Source: Pantoea endophytica
Lineage (GTDB): Bacteria; Pseudomonadota; Gammaproteobacteria; Enterobacterales; Enterobacteriaceae
Assembly: GCF_002858935.1 (NCBI RefSeq)
Contig: NZ_PJRT01000009.1
Span: 372,001 to 436,000, forward strand
DNA: 64,000 nucleotides
Direction: 5' to 3'
Part shown: positions 10,023-22,049 of the stretch, in pieces
How the letters are laid out: each line of letters opens with the position of its first letter
Position numbering within the stretch: position 1 is the first letter of the stretch
The notes under the pieces: model-generated
What the model was told of the DNA's origin: nothing
Seen by the model: only the letters and a program-made list of their open reading frames with translations
The model's database searches: none
Translations under genes and position numbers: made by a program

Positions 10023-10547
10023 ATGTCCCCATGGAAAACCCTGCTTGCCAGCCTGAGCGCTTTTCTCTCCGTTGCCTGCTCAACCGCGCCACCTAAAGGT
10101 GTTACGGTAGTAGAAGGTTTCGACAGTCAGCGCTATCTCGGCCAATGGTATGAAATCGCCCGACTCGATCACCGCTTTGAGCGAGGATTACAACAGGTTA
10201 CCGCTAATTATAGTCCGCGCGAGGACGGCGGCTTGAAGGTGATCAACCGCGGCTACAATCAGCAGAAACAGCGCTGGCAAGAGAGCGTTGGCAAAGCCTA
10301 TTTCACCGGCGATAAACAGCGCGCCGCGCTGAAAGTGTCGTTCTTTGGCCCTTTCTATGGCGGCTACAACGTGATCGCACTGGATCCTGACTATCGCTAT
10401 GCGCTGGTGTGCGGGCCGAATCGTAGCTACTTGTGGATTCTGTCACGTACGCCGCAGCTGGATGAAAATGTTAAGCAACGCCTGGTTGAACAGGCCAGAA
10501 GTGCCGGATTCCCGGTGGATGAGCTGATTTGGGTGGAGCAGAAATAG
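10023..10547 (+). CDS. blc: outer membrane lipoprotein Blc (lipocalin)
   Basis: Blc is a bacterial lipocalin that binds lysophospholipids and fatty acids and is anchored in the outer membrane. The 174-residue product has a lipoprotein signal with lipobox LSVAC and predicted lipidated Cys20. The lipocalin GxW signature follows at GQWYEIARLDHRFERG, and conserved PFYGGYNVIALD and WILSRTPQL segments come later. The length is near the E. coli protein. In E. coli blc lies between ampC and sugE; here those neighbours are absent and ecnB follows at once. Confidence 0.93.
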   Translation: MSPWKTLLASLSAFLSVACSTAPPKGVTVVEGFDSQRYLGQWYEIARLDHRFERGLQQVTANYSPREDGGLKVINRGYNQQKQRWQESVGKAYFTGDKQRAALKVSFFGPFYGGYNVIALDPDYRYALVCGPNRSYLWILSRTPQLDENVKQRLVEQARSAGFPVDELIWVEQK

Positions 10548-10553
10548 AGAGGA

Positions 10554-10580
10554 CCGGTGCGAAAGTCGCTTTCGCACCGG
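10554..10580. terminator. hairpin between blc and ecnB
   Basis: A perfect 12-bp stem CCGGTGCGAAAG/CTTTCGCACCGG with loop TCG lies between the convergent stops of blc and ecnB. There is no clear T-run on either side. Confidence 0.6.
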
Positions 10581-10586
10581 ACTATC

Positions 10587-10721
10587 TTACTGTGCGCTGC
10601 GCTGGATTGCCTTGCCGCCCGCCGAAACGTCTTCGCCAACACCACGCGTGGTGTTACAAGCGGTCAGAACGGATGAGAGCACCAGCACGGAAAAAATCGC
10701 GACAATACTTTTCTTTAACAT
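10587..10721 (-). CDS. ecnB: entericidin B family small lipoprotein
   Basis: This short gene encodes about 44 residues beginning [22 protein letters not shown]. Its signal peptide has lipobox LTAC and the mature part continues [14 protein letters not shown], as in E. coli entericidin B. The EcnAB proteins form a small antidote/toxin lipoprotein locus induced in stationary phase. Only one copy, most like EcnB, is seen. An ATG two codons upstream (10727) is in frame, but AAGGA is better placed for the start at 10721. Position between blc and efp fits E. coli synteny. Confidence 0.88.
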   Translation of the reverse strand: MLKKSIVAIFSVLVLSSVLTACNTTRGVGEDVSAGGKAIQRSAQ

Positions 10722-10830
10722 AGCCATATCCTTTTTGGTTGCAGTAAAAGTACAGCTCTTAAAGCATAGTCTTGATCTGTAAAACTGCGGATTGGACGGA
10801 TGAAAAAAGAGAAGGGAAACACACAGTGAG

Positions 10831-10858
10831 AAAAAAGGCGCATCAATGATGCGCCTGA
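10831..10858 (-). terminator. terminator after efp
   Basis: On the minus strand the stem AGGCGCATCA/TGATGCGCCT is followed by six T residues. It begins 9 bases past the efp stop codon. Confidence 0.85.
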
Positions 10859-10866
10859 TTTGACGA

Positions 10867-11433
10867 TTATTTTACGCGAGAAACGTATTCGCCAGAGCGG
10901 GTATCTACTTTTACTACTTCGCCAATCTGTACGAACAATGGCACTTTGATTACCGCGCCAGTCGACAGCGTAGCGGGCTTACCGCCGGTACCTGCGGTAT
11001 CACCCTTCAGGCCTGGATCGGTTTCGATAACTTCCGCTTCGATGAAGTTCGGTGGCTGAACAGCGATCGCTTTATCGTTCCACAGGGTAACGATACAATC
11101 CGCATTGTCCTGCAGCCACTTGGTCACGTCATCCAGCACTTTAGATTCGATCTGATACTGCTCGAAAGATTCCGGGTGCATGAAGTAGTAGAAGTCGCCG
11201 TCGTTGTAAGAGTATTGCAGCGTCATATCACGAACGTCTGCGCCTTCGGCAGAGTCAGTAGATTTGAAGGTCTTCTCAACGCGAGAACCGGTCAGCAGAC
11301 GACGCATTTTAACGCGCGCAAATGCCTGGCCTTTACCCGGCTTAACGAACTCACTGGCTTCGATGGCATATGGCTCGCCTTCGAACATGATTTTAAGACC
11401 GGGACGGAAATCGTTGCTAAGATAAGTCGCCAT
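10867..11433 (-). CDS. efp: translation elongation factor P
   Basis: EF-P enters the ribosome E-site and relieves stalling at polyproline stretches. The 188-residue product begins [22 protein letters not shown]. It has the KOW-like domain I with the modified loop VKPGKGQAF, where Lys34 is the beta-lysylation site used by EpmA and EpmB. Two OB-fold domains follow. The ATG at 11433 was chosen by family alignment; a longer upstream frame overlaps the divergent epmB start. Its 5' end lies about 40 bases from epmB, so the two share one promoter region. Confidence 0.98.
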   Translation of the reverse strand: MATYLSNDFRPGLKIMFEGEPYAIEASEFVKPGKGQAFARVKMRRLLTGSRVEKTFKSTDSAEGADVRDMTLQYSYNDGDFYYFMHPESFEQYQIESKVLDDVTKWLQDNADCIVTLWNDKAIAVQPPNFIEAEVIETDPGLKGDTAGTGGKPATLSTGAVIKVPLFVQIGEVVKVDTRSGEYVSRVK

Positions 11434-11475
11434 AAAGGCCCTCTGTAAATATTGAACTGGTAAATAGCCAAAAAA

Positions 11476-12504
11476 ATGGCACACATTGTAACCCTAAATC
11501 CCCCCGTCAGAGAAGATTGGTTGCAGCAACTAGCTGATGTTGTCACCGAACCTGCTGAATTACTGCAACTTTTATCTCTTGATCAGCATGCTGATCTGGC
11601 TGCAGGCGCCGATGCGCGCAAGCTTTTTGCCCTGCGCGTACCGCGCGCCTTCATCGCACGCATGAAAAAAGGCGATGCGACCGACCCGCTGCTGCTGCAA
11701 GTGCTCACCAGCCGTCAGGAATTTATCGATGCGCCAGGTTATAGCACCGATCCGCTGGATGAACAAAGCAGCGTGGTGCCGGGTTTACTGCATAAGTATA
11801 GAAACCGAGCGCTGCTGCTGGTAAAAGGCGGCTGTGCGGTCAACTGCCGCTACTGTTTCCGCCGCCATTTCCCCTATCAGGATAATCAGGGCAACAAGCG
11901 CAACTGGCAGGCAGCGATTGACTACATCGCCACGCATCCGGAACTGGACGAGATCATATTCTCCGGCGGCGATCCGCTGATGGCGAAAGATCATGAACTG
12001 GCATGGCTGGTGGGCGCGCTGGAGAAAATCCCGCATCTCAAACGCCTGCGTATTCACAGCCGCTTGCCGGTGGTGATCCCGTCGCGTATCACCGAAAGCT
12101 TGTGTCAGATTCTGGCGGACACGCGCCTGCAGGTATTGATGGTGAGCCATATCAACCATGCGCAGGAAATTGATGATGAGCTGCGTTACGGCATGCAGAT
12201 GCTGAAGCGTGCCGGCGTGACGCTGCTCAATCAGAGCGTGTTGCTGCGTGATGTGAATGATGATGCGCAGACGCTAGCGGATCTCAGTAATGCGCTGTTT
12301 GATGCTGGCATTCTGCCCTACTACCTGCACGTGCTGGATAAGGTGCAAGGCGCGGCGCACTTCTTTGTGTCAGATGAGGAAGCACGTGGGCTGATGCGCC
12401 AGCTGCTGCCGATGGTTTCCGGTTATATGGTGCCGAAACTGGCGCGCGAGATTGGCGGCGAGCCAAGCAAGACGCCGCTGGATTTGCAGCTGCGTCAGGT
12501 ATAA
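11476..12504 (+). CDS. epmB: EF-P beta-lysylation protein EpmB (lysine 2,3-aminomutase)
   Basis: EpmB is a radical-SAM, PLP-dependent enzyme that converts lysine to (R)-beta-lysine for EpmA. The 342-residue product has the cluster-binding motif with Cys120, Cys124 and Cys127 in [18 protein letters not shown]. It keeps the aminomutase segments SGGDPLM and [12 protein letters not shown]. The likely PLP lysine is in the C-terminal region. The length equals E. coli EpmB. It is divergent from efp, as in E. coli. Confidence 0.96.
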   Translation: MAHIVTLNPPVREDWLQQLADVVTEPAELLQLLSLDQHADLAAGADARKLFALRVPRAFIARMKKGDATDPLLLQVLTSRQEFIDAPGYSTDPLDEQSSVVPGLLHKYRNRALLLVKGGCAVNCRYCFRRHFPYQDNQGNKRNWQAAIDYIATHPELDEIIFSGGDPLMAKDHELAWLVGALEKIPHLKRLRIHSRLPVVIPSRITESLCQILADTRLQVLMVSHINHAQEIDDELRYGMQMLKRAGVTLLNQSVLLRDVNDDAQTLADLSNALFDAGILPYYLHVLDKVQGAAHFFVSDEEARGLMRQLLPMVSGYMVPKLAREIGGEPSKTPLDLQLRQV

Positions 12505-12548
12505 CCAAGACCCAACTGAATGATTCCTGCCCATCGTTCCTCTATAAA

Positions 12549-12597
12549 AGCTCCTGAAATTATCTGGCACATGGTGTGCTGAGGTTATACAGGAGCT
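12549..12597 (+). promoter_or_regulatory. inverted repeat covering the ribosome-binding site of the DUF1090 gene
   Basis: AGCTCCTG at 12549-12556 is perfectly complementary to CAGGAGCT at 12590-12597, which is the Shine-Dalgarno sequence four bases before the ATG. A second stem GCACA/TGTGC lies inside. It could mask the RBS in the mRNA if transcription starts upstream of 12549. A TATAAA at 12543-12548 would, if it is the real -10 box, place the start inside the loop and rule this out. Confidence 0.4.
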
Positions 12598-12600
12598 GTT

Positions 12601-13035
12601 ATGAAAAAAGTGGCATTAACGCTACTGGCACTGTTATCGCTGAGTTTGGTTTTTACTATGAAAGCCAAGGCCGCTCAGGATTGCGCCACGCGTCACGCGG
12701 CAATTAGCGAAGAATTACGTTACGCTGAAGCCAATAATAATTATTCACGGATTAACGGCCTGCGCAGCGCGCTCGCTGAACTGAATGCGCATTGCACCCG
12801 CAGTAACGTCATTTACGATACACAGCGCCAACTCGATAAACTCAAAGATAAAGTGGCGGATAAGCAGAAATCCATTGGTGAAATCGAGTTTGATTTAAGG
12901 CGCGCTCGTGTAGACGCAGATGCGAAAAAAATTCGCAAATATCAGCATAAGCTAGAAGATAAACAAGAAGAACTCGCTGAAGCACAACAAGAGCTAGCGC
13001 GAGTACAGAATGAGATGTCCGCATTGAGGAAATAA
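12601..13035 (+). CDS. DUF1090 (YqjC-like) periplasmic protein
   Basis: The 144-residue product has a cleavable signal peptide (about residues 1-24, ending MKAKA/AQD). Two Cys residues (CATRH and HCTRS) may form a disulfide. A long charged helical region, about residues 70-144, is rich in Lys/Glu/Gln and probably forms a coiled coil. This matches the DUF1090 family, whose E. coli member is YqjC. Function is unknown. It is not in this position in E. coli, where yjeJ stands between epmB and yjeI. A strong RBS AGGAG precedes the start and a bidirectional hairpin follows. Confidence 0.8.
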   Translation: MKKVALTLLALLSLSLVFTMKAKAAQDCATRHAAISEELRYAEANNNYSRINGLRSALAELNAHCTRSNVIYDTQRQLDKLKDKVADKQKSIGEIEFDLRRARVDADAKKIRKYQHKLEDKQEELAEAQQELARVQNEMSALRK

Positions 13036-13036
13036 C

Positions 13037-13064
13037 AAAATGGCCGAAGCAATTCGGCCATTTT
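13037..13064. terminator. bidirectional terminator
   Basis: A perfect 12-bp stem AAAATGGCCGAA/TTCGGCCATTTT with loop GCAA lies between the convergent DUF1090 gene and the yjeI homologue. Confidence 0.85.
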
Positions 13065-13099
13065 GCATTCAACTTTTCATGCATTTACGCCGGAAAAAT

Positions 13100-13447
13100 T
13101 CACGGGCACTTATACACCTGGCCGGTCATTTTGCTGTCGAGCGGTGCGAAAGCTGACAGCAGATTCTGCGTCGGGCTGGTGGCGCCATAAATCACGTTGC
13201 CGCCCATTTCTGCCGCGCGGTTGCGTAGGTCGTTAGCCGCGCCACGCAGTGAACTGCCTTCACCGCCTGAACCGCTCAGCCAGTTGCTCTGAGAGCCGGT
13301 AAGCGTTCCCAGCAGCTGACATTGACTTGCGGGTTGTTGGTCGACGAAGGTCACACGTTCGCCGCCAGCACTCAATTGATTGGAGCTGCTACAGCCCGCC
13401 AGCAGTAAAGTTCCGACTGCCAGACCGAGCAAGAGGTTAATCCGCAT
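13100..13447 (-). CDS. yjeI: DUF4156 lipoprotein (YjeI homologue)
   Basis: The 115-residue product begins MRINLLLGLAVGTLLLAGCSSS, a lipoprotein signal with lipobox LAGC. It continues with a DUF4156 domain carrying CQLLGTLTGSQSNWLSG, LRGAANDLRNRAAEMGGNVIYG and a final GQVYKCP. It closely matches E. coli YjeI in sequence, size and position beside groEL. Two Cys residues in the mature part may pair. The ATG at 13447 was preferred over one four codons upstream because GGGGA lies at the right distance. Function is not established. Confidence 0.88.
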   Translation of the reverse strand: MRINLLLGLAVGTLLLAGCSSSNQLSAGGERVTFVDQQPASQCQLLGTLTGSQSNWLSGSGGEGSSLRGAANDLRNRAAEMGGNVIYGATSPTQNLLSAFAPLDSKMTGQVYKCP

Positions 13448-13585
13448 TGTAATCCCCATTTATTATCATCAGTGTCGGGCGGCAGCGTAGCAGAAAAGCG
13501 CACTTTTTTTCTGAACATTCATTGCCCTAAACCCGTAAAGCCGAAGTATTGCGCCCTTACTTATACCTTGTTCCCCAGCAAAAGA

Positions 13586-13617
13586 AAAACCCCCGACCGT
13601 TTCCGATCGGGGGTTTT
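13586..13617 (-). terminator. groESL terminator
   Basis: The stem AAAACCCCCGA/TCGGGGGTTTT lies 28 bases past the groL stop and carries T residues on the minus strand. Confidence 0.88.
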
Positions 13618-13644
13618 CCAGATGACTTAAACAGTCAGGGGCAA

Positions 13645-15309
<1,665 letters not shown>

Positions 15310-15343
15310 TTAAATTCGTTTCGTTCAGTGAATTGCGCGTAAA

Positions 15344-15637
15344 TTACGCTTCAACAACTGCCAGGATGTCGCTTTCGGAGATGATCAGAACTTCTTCGTT
15401 GTCGATTTTCTCGGTTTTGGCACCGTAGCCTTCGCTGAAAATCACCAGATCACCCACTTTTACGTCCAGTGGCTTAACTTCACCGTTTTCCAGGATGCGG
15501 CCTTTGCCAACAGCCAGGATTTCACCGCGGGTAGATTTACCGGCAGCTGAACCGGTCAGCACGATGCCGCCCGCTGATTTAGCTTCGACTTCTTTACGCT
15601 TGACGATAACGCGATCGTGCAATGGACGAATTTTCAT
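15344..15637 (-). CDS. groS: 10 kDa co-chaperonin GroES
   Basis: GroES is the heptameric lid of the GroEL chamber. The 97-residue product begins [14 protein letters not shown] and contains the mobile loop [21 protein letters not shown] that binds GroEL. The ATG at 15637 was chosen because the family starts there and GGAGAGC precedes it; a longer frame upstream is not supported. It is the first gene of the groESL operon. Confidence 0.98.
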   Translation of the reverse strand: MKIRPLHDRVIVKRKEVEAKSAGGIVLTGSAAGKSTRGEILAVGKGRILENGEVKPLDVKVGDLVIFSEGYGAKTEKIDNEEVLIISESDILAVVEA

Positions 15638-15719
15638 TTGATAGCTCTCCTTTAGAAAGTCCAATCATTCATTTTTGGGGTTGAGCCGGACAGCAGGGCT
15701 TCCAGCCTCGTGCTGGAAG

Positions 15720-15749
15720 AGATAGGGGCAATAAGTGGGCTTTCAAGGG
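15720..15749 (-). promoter_or_regulatory. sigma-32 heat-shock promoter of groESL
   Basis: On the minus strand a -35 element CCCTTGAAA (15749-15741) and a -10 element CCCCTATCT (15728-15720) are separated by 12 bases. This is a near-consensus RpoH promoter and resembles the E. coli groE promoter. The resulting leader contains a hairpin CTTCCAGC/GCTGGAAG at 15699-15719. Confidence 0.9.
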
Positions 15750-15798
15750 CAAAAAATATAAATATTTTCGTTTCTGCAACAGACGGCGAAAAAAGCAA

Positions 15799-15823
15799 CA
15801 AAAAGGCGGCTTGCGCCGCCTTG
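15799..15823 (-). terminator. fxsA terminator
   Basis: On the minus strand the stem AAGGCGGC/GCCGCCTT is followed by a T-run. It lies just past the fxsA stop codon. Confidence 0.85.
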
Positions 15824-15828
15824 ATTAT

Positions 15829-16281
15829 CTAATGGTCTTTGTCATGTCCTATTTGGTCCTGATCTTTGCGCTCATATTCACCGTCCACGGTGAAACCCGC
15901 ATCCGGACCGGCGCCCGGACCGCGCCATACGCGCAAGTGCGGCATCAGCTTCAACGTCAGATGCTTCTGCACCGGCGGCAACAGCAGCAGTAAACCGAGG
16001 AAGTCGGTGAAGAAACCGGGCAACAGCAGCAGGAAGCCGGAGATAATCAGCGAAACGCTTTTGGTCATCTCAGCCGCCGGGCTTTCGTTACGCGCCAGCT
16101 TCTCCTGCATCAAACGGAAGTTCTTCATGCCCTGATTTTTCACCAGCGACACACCAATACACGAGGTGAAGATCACCAATAGCATGGTGAGCAGCACGCC
16201 CAGCGCATGCGCGACCTGAATGAAAATTGAGATCTCAATCCAGGCCAAAACAAAAAAAATCACGAACGGTAACCAGCGCAC
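15829..16281 (-). CDS. fxsA: membrane protein FxsA
   Basis: FxsA is a small inner-membrane protein. In E. coli, overexpression of fxsA relieves F-plasmid exclusion of phage T7; its normal role is unclear. The 150-residue product starts with a GTG (VRWLPFVIFF), chosen because AGGAG precedes it and E. coli FxsA begins MRWLPF; the longer ATG frame upstream has no support. It has about three hydrophobic segments, including SVSLIISGFLLLLPGFFTDFLGLLLLLP, and a polar tail. It sits between groES and aspA as in E. coli. Confidence 0.92.
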   Translation of the reverse strand: MRWLPFVIFFVLAWIEISIFIQVAHALGVLLTMLLVIFTSCIGVSLVKNQGMKNFRLMQEKLARNESPAAEMTKSVSLIISGFLLLLPGFFTDFLGLLLLLPPVQKHLTLKLMPHLRVWRGPGAGPDAGFTVDGEYERKDQDQIGHDKDH

Positions 16282-16656
16282 CGAGTTCTCCTGTGAGTTG
16301 AAGCTGCCCCGCAAATGGCCAGGCAGCAGAAAGGGAGGGTCTTTACGACCGTATTGATAGAGATGGGCATTTGCACCGGCATTTTCAACCGATCCTGCCA
16401 TTTTTTTCCCACTGACTTAAAATTGCGAAGTACATCACATATCGTTATTACCGCTGGGCCTGCAAAAGCCCGTAAAGTGATCTGTGCACAAACAATTCTG
16501 TAACATCAGAATATGATCGTGCCCGTCAGTGCGAAGATGGATAATATGTCGGCGCTGACATTCCACGACAATATAATCGCTTCACCTGCACGTTGTTTGC
16601 CGCCCGTCCATCCCGACGCCCGGCAGTAACCAGGCAGCAATAACAAGAAGGTAATC

Positions 16657-18093
16657 ATGGCGAACAACATTCGTATCGAAGAAGACCTGTTAGGCATGCG
16701 CGAAGTTCCGGCAGACGCTTACTACGGTGTTCATACTCTGCGTGCGATTGAAAACTTCTACATTAGTAATAATAAAATCAGCGACATACCGGAGTTTGTC
16801 CGCGGTATGGTGATGGTGAAGAAAGCAGCCGCGCTCGCCAACAAAGAGTTGCAGACCATTCCCCGCAATATCGCCAACACCATTATTCAGGCCTGTGATG
16901 AAGTGCTGAATAACGGTAAATGCATGGATCAGTTCCCGGTTGACGTCTATCAGGGCGGCGCGGGCACCTCGGTCAACATGAACACCAATGAAGTGCTGGC
17001 CAACATCGGCCTGGAGCTGATGGGCCACCAGAAAGGTGAATATCAGTACCTCAATCCCAACGATCACGTGAACAAGTGTCAGTCCACCAACGATGCTTAT
17101 CCAACCGGTTTTCGTATCGCGGTGTACGCTTCGATCCTGAAACTGCTCGACGGCATTAATCAACTGAGCGAAGGTTTCCAGCGAAAAGCGGTTGAATTCG
17201 AAAGCATTCTGAAAATGGGCCGTACTCAGCTGCAGGATGCGGTGCCGATGACGCTTGGCCAGGAGTTCCACGCGTTTAACGTGCTGCTGAATGAAGAGAC
17301 TCGCAGCATTCTGCGCACCGCTGAACTGCTGCTGGAAGTGAACCTCGGCGCCACCGCCATCGGCACACGTCTCAATACGCCGGATGGCTATCAGCAGCTG
17401 GCGGTACAGCGTTTGGCGGAAGTGAGTAATCTGCCGGTGGTGCCTGCAGAAGATTTGATTGAAGCCACCTCCGACTGCGGCGCGTACGTGATGGTGCACT
17501 CGGCGCTGAAACGCCTGGCCGTGAAACTGTCGAAAATCTGTAACGACCTGCGCCTGCTCTCCTCCGGTCCGCGCGCCGGCCTGAATGAGATCAACCTGCC
17601 TGAACTGCAGGCCGGTTCATCGATCATGCCCGCCAAAGTCAATCCGGTGGTGCCAGAAGTGGTGAATCAGGTGTGTTTCAAAGTGATCGGCAATGACATC
17701 ACCGTCACCATGGCGTCAGAAGCGGGTCAGCTGCAGCTCAACGTGATGGAGCCAGTGATTGGCCAGGCGCTGTTTGAATCGATCAGCATCCTGACTAACG
17801 CCTGCTTCAACCTGCTGGAAAAATGCGTCAACGGCATCACCGCCAACAAAGCAGTGTGTGAAGCTTACGTGTTCAACTCGATTGGTATCGTCACTTACCT
17901 CAACCCGTACATCGGCCACCACAACGGCGATATCGTCGGTAAGATTTGCGCCGAAACCGGTAAAAGCGTACGTGAAGTGGTGCTGGAGCGCGGCCTGCTG
18001 ACGGAAACCGAACTGGATGACATTTTCTCCATTCAGAACCTGATGCATCCGGCGTACAAAGCCAAACGCTACACCGACGAAAACGAACAGTAA
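16657..18093 (+). CDS. aspA: aspartate ammonia-lyase
   Basis: AspA deaminates L-aspartate to fumarate and ammonia. The 478-residue product belongs to the fumarase/aspartase family. It has the signature loop [11 protein letters not shown], whose Ser acts as catalytic base, and conserved [10 protein letters not shown] and TSDCGAY regions. The RBS AAGAAGG is well placed. It is followed by a terminator and then dcuA, which exchanges C4-dicarboxylates, so aspartate use and fumarate/succinate traffic are linked as in E. coli. No fumarate reductase genes occur in the window. Confidence 0.98.
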   Translation: MANNIRIEEDLLGMREVPADAYYGVHTLRAIENFYISNNKISDIPEFVRGMVMVKKAAALANKELQTIPRNIANTIIQACDEVLNNGKCMDQFPVDVYQGGAGTSVNMNTNEVLANIGLELMGHQKGEYQYLNPNDHVNKCQSTNDAYPTGFRIAVYASILKLLDGINQLSEGFQRKAVEFESILKMGRTQLQDAVPMTLGQEFHAFNVLLNEETRSILRTAELLLEVNLGATAIGTRLNTPDGYQQLAVQRLAEVSNLPVVPAEDLIEATSDCGAYVMVHSALKRLAVKLSKICNDLRLLSSGPRAGLNEINLPELQAGSSIMPAKVNPVVPEVVNQVCFKVIGNDITVTMASEAGQLQLNVMEPVIGQALFESISILTNACFNLLEKCVNGITANKAVCEAYVFNSIGIVTYLNPYIGHHNGDIVGKICAETGKSVREVVLERGLLTETELDDIFSIQNLMHPAYKAKRYTDENEQ

Positions 18094-18117
18094 TCCGTTC
18101 CGGATCAAGTTGCCAAC

Positions 18118-18150
18118 AGCACGCCCATATACAATGCGGCGTGCTTTTTT
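18118..18150 (+). terminator. aspA terminator
   Basis: The stem AGCACGCC/GGCGTGCT is followed by six T residues. It lies 25 bases after the aspA stop codon. Confidence 0.85.
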
Positions 18151-18210
18151 CATTTTGGCGGCTACAACTTTAAGAGTCGGGATTTCTCCGCGGCTCAGGG
18201 AGTGGAACGA

Positions 18211-19512
18211 ATGGTAGTAGTGGAGTTGGTTATTGTCCTGCTGGCGATCTGGCTCGGTGCGCGTCTGGGCGGCATCGGTATTGGTTTCGCGGGCGGTTTA
18301 GGTGTGCTGGCGTTGACGCTGATTTGCGGCTTGAAACCCGGCGCGATTCCCTTTGATGTAATCGAAATTATCATGGCGGTGATTGCCGCAATTGCCGCGA
18401 TGCAGATCGCCGGTGGTCTCGATTATCTGGTGGGATTAGCAGAACGCCTGCTGCGCCGCCATCCACGCTATGTCACCTTCCTTGCGCCGCTGGTCACCTA
18501 TGTCATGACGCTGCTGGCCGGCACCGGTCACACCGCGTTCTCCACCTTGCCGGTGATTGCCGAAGTGGCGAAAGAGCAAGGCGTGCGCCCGTCGCGTCCG
18601 TTGTCGATTGCGGTCGTCGCCTCGCAGATTGCCATTACCGCCTCGCCGCTCTCGGCGGCGGTGGTATTCTTCGCTTCAATCCTGGAACCGCATGGCGTGA
18701 GTTATCTGGCGCTGCTGGGTGTGGCGATTCCCTCTACCATGGCAGCGATCTTCTGCGCCGCCATCATCACCAGTTTTCTCGGCAAGGAGCTCAGGGATGA
18801 TGAGAAATATCAGGCGCGTTTAGCGAAAGGTGAAGTGAAACTGCGCGGTGAGCAGGTTTATGACATCAAACCGGGCGCGAAGCGTGCCGTATTGCTGTTC
18901 CTGATCGGCATCGCCGCCGTGGTGCTCTACGCCACCGCAATTAGCGACAGCGTTGGCCTGATCAGCAATCCCGTGCTGCCACGCAACGAAGCCATCGTGG
19001 TGTTTATGCTGACCGTTGCCACGCTGATCTGCCTGACCTGTAAAGTCGATACCGGTGAAATCCTCAGCGCCAGCACCTTTAAATCGGGCATGAGCGCCTG
19101 TATCTGCGTGATGGGCGTAGCGTGGCTGGGCGATACCTTTGTCAAAGCGCACCTCAACGATATCCAAGCGTTAGCCGGTGACATGCTGCAAGGTTATCCG
19201 TGGATGCTAGCGCTGGTGCTGTTCTTCGCCGCCACGCTGCTCTATTCGCAAGCCGCCACCACCAAAGCGTTGATGCCTGCCGCGTTGATGCTGGGCGTCT
19301 CGCCGCTGGCCGCCGTCGCGTCCTTTGCGGCGGTTTCCGCGCTGTTCGTGCTGCCGACCTATCCTACGCTGCTGGCCGCGGTGGAAATGGATGACACCGG
19401 ATCAACCCGTATCGGCAAGTTTGTGTTTAACCACTCCTTTATTATTCCGGGCGTGTTAGCGATTGCCTTCTCGGTGGCGTTTGGCTTCCTGTTTGGCAGC
19501 CTGATTCTGTAG
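18211..19512 (+). CDS. dcuA: anaerobic C4-dicarboxylate transporter DcuA
   Basis: DcuA is an inner-membrane antiporter for aspartate, fumarate, malate and succinate. The 433-residue product is strongly hydrophobic, with ten or more membrane segments, and keeps Dcu-family blocks such as [31 protein letters not shown] and [20 protein letters not shown]. The ATG at 18211 was chosen over a GTG three codons upstream because it gives the E. coli length and has GGGAG upstream. It follows aspA, and dsbD follows it without the cutA gene found between them in E. coli. Confidence 0.96.
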   Translation: MVVVELVIVLLAIWLGARLGGIGIGFAGGLGVLALTLICGLKPGAIPFDVIEIIMAVIAAIAAMQIAGGLDYLVGLAERLLRRHPRYVTFLAPLVTYVMTLLAGTGHTAFSTLPVIAEVAKEQGVRPSRPLSIAVVASQIAITASPLSAAVVFFASILEPHGVSYLALLGVAIPSTMAAIFCAAIITSFLGKELRDDEKYQARLAKGEVKLRGEQVYDIKPGAKRAVLLFLIGIAAVVLYATAISDSVGLISNPVLPRNEAIVVFMLTVATLICLTCKVDTGEILSASTFKSGMSACICVMGVAWLGDTFVKAHLNDIQALAGDMLQGYPWMLALVLFFAATLLYSQAATTKALMPAALMLGVSPLAAVASFAAVSALFVLPTYPTLLAAVEMDDTGSTRIGKFVFNHSFIIPGVLAIAFSVAFGFLFGSLIL

Positions 19513-19595
19513 CGCGGTTACATCCTGAAAACCTCGTGGCGAAGCGGTCGTGTTATTATCGCGGCCTATTCGCCACCGGAGCTCATTCATTCGCT

Positions 19596-21296
19596 ATGGC
19601 TGCACGACTCTTTCGCCTTGCCGGCTTTTGCCTGGCGCTGGTTTTCTGCCTTTCGGCACAAGCCTCACTCTTCTCCCCGAACAATAACAGCCGCTTTGTG
19701 CCGGTTGATCAGGCGTTTGGCTTCGATTTCACTCAGCAAGGCAATCAGCTGACGCTCAGCTGGAAAGTGAAGGATGGCTACTATCTCTATCGCCAGCAAA
19801 TCCACGTCACGCCGCAAAAAGCGCAAATTGCTCCACTCACGCTGCCGCCGGGCCAGCCGCACCAAGATGAGTTCTACGGCAAAAGTGAAATTTATCCGCA
19901 GGATCTGCAACTGCCGATCACGCTGCGCCAGGCCGCTGCCGGCGCGGCCGTCACCGTGACCTATCAGGGCTGTGCGGCTGCGGGCTTCTGCTATCCGCCG
20001 GAAACCCGCGCGGTGCCGCTGAGCGCGGTTGCCGCCAATCAGGCTGCGCCTGCGGTCAGTGCGCAGCCCGCCAATCACAGCACGCCGCTGCCGTTTTCAC
20101 CGCTTTGGGCGCTGCTGATTGGTATTGGCGTCGCTTTCACGCCGTGTGTGCTGCCGATGTATCCGCTGATCTCCAGCATCATTTTAGGAGGCCCGCGCCG
20201 CTATTCGATGGGGCGATTGTTCGCGCTGGCGATGGTGTATGTGCAAGGTATGGCGCTGACGTACACCGTACTCGGCATGGTTGTGGCAGCGGCCGGATTA
20301 CGCTTCCAGGCGGCGCTGCAACATCCTTACGTGCTGATTGGCTTGTCGGCGCTGTTTATCGTGCTGGCGCTGTCGATGTTTGGCCTGTTCTCGCTGCAAT
20401 TGCCTGCCAGCCTGCAAACGCGCCTCACGCTGTGGAGTAATCGCCAGCAAGGTGGCTCGCTGCCGGGCGTATTTATGATGGGCGCACTGGCCGGATTGAT
20501 CTGCTCGCCCTGCACCACCGCACCGCTCAGCGCCATTCTGCTGTACATCGCGCAGAGCGGTAATCTGTGGGCCGGAGCCGGCACTCTGTGGCTGTATGCC
20601 TTCGGCATGGGCCTGCCGCTGATTGCCGTGACGATGTTTGGCAACAAGCTGCTGCCAAAAAGTGGGCCGTGGATGCAAACCGTCAAAGAAGGTTTTGGCT
20701 TTCTGATTCTGGCGCTGCCGGTATTCTTGCTGGAACGCGTGATTGGCGATCTGTGGGGCATCCGTCTGTGGAGCCTGCTTGGCGTGGCATTTTTTGCCTG
20801 GGCATTCAGCCTCAGCCTGCGCGCCAGCGGCAAATGGCGCGTGCTGCAAGTCATCATGCTTGCCGCCGCGCTGGTCAGTGCGCGCCCGCTACAGGATTGG
20901 GCGTTTGGCAGCAGCAACAGTGCGCAAGCCGTGGCGCATCTGCCGTTCCACACCATCAAGAGCAGCGAGCAGCTCGACAGCGCGCTACAGCAGGCGCAAG
21001 GCCGTATCACCATGATCGATCTCTACGCCGACTGGTGTGTGGCCTGCAAAGAGTTCGAGAAATACACCTTCAGCGATGAGGGCGTGCGTAACGCGCTAAG
21101 TCAGGTACAACTGCTGCAAGCCAATGTCACCGCCAATAACGCGCAGGACAACGCGCTGTTGCAGCATCTGCAGGTTTTAGGTTTGCCCACCATTCTGTTC
21201 TTCGATGCGCAAGGCAAAGAGATCCCCGATTCGCGCGTCACCGGCTTCCTCAACGCCGCCGATTTCCGCGCGCATTTGCAGAATGTGTCACGTTAA
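19596..21296 (+). CDS. dsbD: thiol:disulfide interchange protein DsbD
   Basis: DsbD passes electrons from cytoplasmic thioredoxin across the inner membrane to DsbC, DsbG and CcmG. The 566-residue product has a signal peptide (about 1-23). Its periplasmic alpha domain has the Cys pair in [14 protein letters not shown]. The eight-helix beta domain has Cys in [13 protein letters not shown] and [12 protein letters not shown], and the C-terminal thioredoxin-like gamma domain has the CxxC motif [10 protein letters not shown]. The ATG at 19596 was chosen by alignment with the E. coli start; an upstream frame adds 20 unlikely residues. Confidence 0.96.
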   Translation: MAARLFRLAGFCLALVFCLSAQASLFSPNNNSRFVPVDQAFGFDFTQQGNQLTLSWKVKDGYYLYRQQIHVTPQKAQIAPLTLPPGQPHQDEFYGKSEIYPQDLQLPITLRQAAAGAAVTVTYQGCAAAGFCYPPETRAVPLSAVAANQAAPAVSAQPANHSTPLPFSPLWALLIGIGVAFTPCVLPMYPLISSIILGGPRRYSMGRLFALAMVYVQGMALTYTVLGMVVAAAGLRFQAALQHPYVLIGLSALFIVLALSMFGLFSLQLPASLQTRLTLWSNRQQGGSLPGVFMMGALAGLICSPCTTAPLSAILLYIAQSGNLWAGAGTLWLYAFGMGLPLIAVTMFGNKLLPKSGPWMQTVKEGFGFLILALPVFLLERVIGDLWGIRLWSLLGVAFFAWAFSLSLRASGKWRVLQVIMLAAALVSARPLQDWAFGSSNSAQAVAHLPFHTIKSSEQLDSALQQAQGRITMIDLYADWCVACKEFEKYTFSDEGVRNALSQVQLLQANVTANNAQDNALLQHLQVLGLPTILFFDAQGKEIPDSRVTGFLNAADFRAHLQNVSR

Positions 21297-21362
21297 ACGA
21301 CACTGTCAGCAGGACACTGCCCGTTCGTCCGCGAGCGGGCCCGCATTCCAGAGGAGAGTCAC

Positions 21363-21941
21363 TTGCAACGTGAACAAATACTCGAGCATGCGTTGAATGT
21401 GCTCGAACAAAGCGGCCTGGCCGCCACCACTTCCCTAACTCAGCTGGCTGGCGCAACCGGTCTTGAAGCCGAACAACTCACGCGTTTCTGGCCCGATCGT
21501 GATGCTTTGCTGTATGACGCGCTGCGCTATCACGGCCAGCAGATTGACAGCTGGCGTCGTCAGGTACAGCTTGATGAACACCTCAGCGCCGAACAAAAGT
21601 TGTTAGCCCGCTACGAAGTGCTGAGTGAGCACGTCAGCAAAGGCCGTTTTCCCGGCTGCCTGTTTATCGCCGCCTGCAGCTTCTATCCGCAACCCGATCA
21701 GCCGGTGCATCAGCTAGCCGAACAGCAAAAGCGCAGTTCCTGGCAATTCACCCATGAAATTCTGGTCGATTTAGCGCTGGATAATCCCAGCATGGTGGCC
21801 GATCAGATGGAGCTGATTCTGGAAGGTTGCCTGAGCAAACTGCTGGTGAAACGCAACGTACAGGATGTCGCGACGGCGCGCCGTCTGGCGGAAGATGTAC
21901 TTGGTATCGCGCTGTGCCGTAAAAATGGTGCGCTGGCGTAG
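21363..21941 (+). CDS. yjdC: TetR-type transcriptional regulator (YjdC homologue)
   Basis: The 192-residue product starts with a TTG codon preceded by GAGGAG. It has an N-terminal helix-turn-helix DNA-binding domain (about residues 1-50, with [29 protein letters not shown]) and a ligand-type C-terminal helical domain with two Cys ([13 protein letters not shown]). It matches E. coli YjdC in sequence, in length and in its place between dsbD and the tRNA-Phe gene. The regulated genes are not known from sequence. Confidence 0.88.
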   Translation: MQREQILEHALNVLEQSGLAATTSLTQLAGATGLEAEQLTRFWPDRDALLYDALRYHGQQIDSWRRQVQLDEHLSAEQKLLARYEVLSEHVSKGRFPGCLFIAACSFYPQPDQPVHQLAEQQKRSSWQFTHEILVDLALDNPSMVADQMELILEGCLSKLLVKRNVQDVATARRLAEDVLGIALCRKNGALA

Positions 21942-22049
21942 CCTTTTTGTTCACCTTGTCTGAAAAGCAAGCAATCAATCACGATTGCACCGCTTTTTTG
22001 ACGAAAGCCGTTGACGGCTGTAAGCCATTAGGGTTTAATGCGCCCCGTT

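Noticed and set aside
16430..16530. CRP-like half sites upstream of aspA
   Set aside because: AGTGA and GCACA occur, but with five instead of six bases between them, so the spacing does not fit a CRP site.
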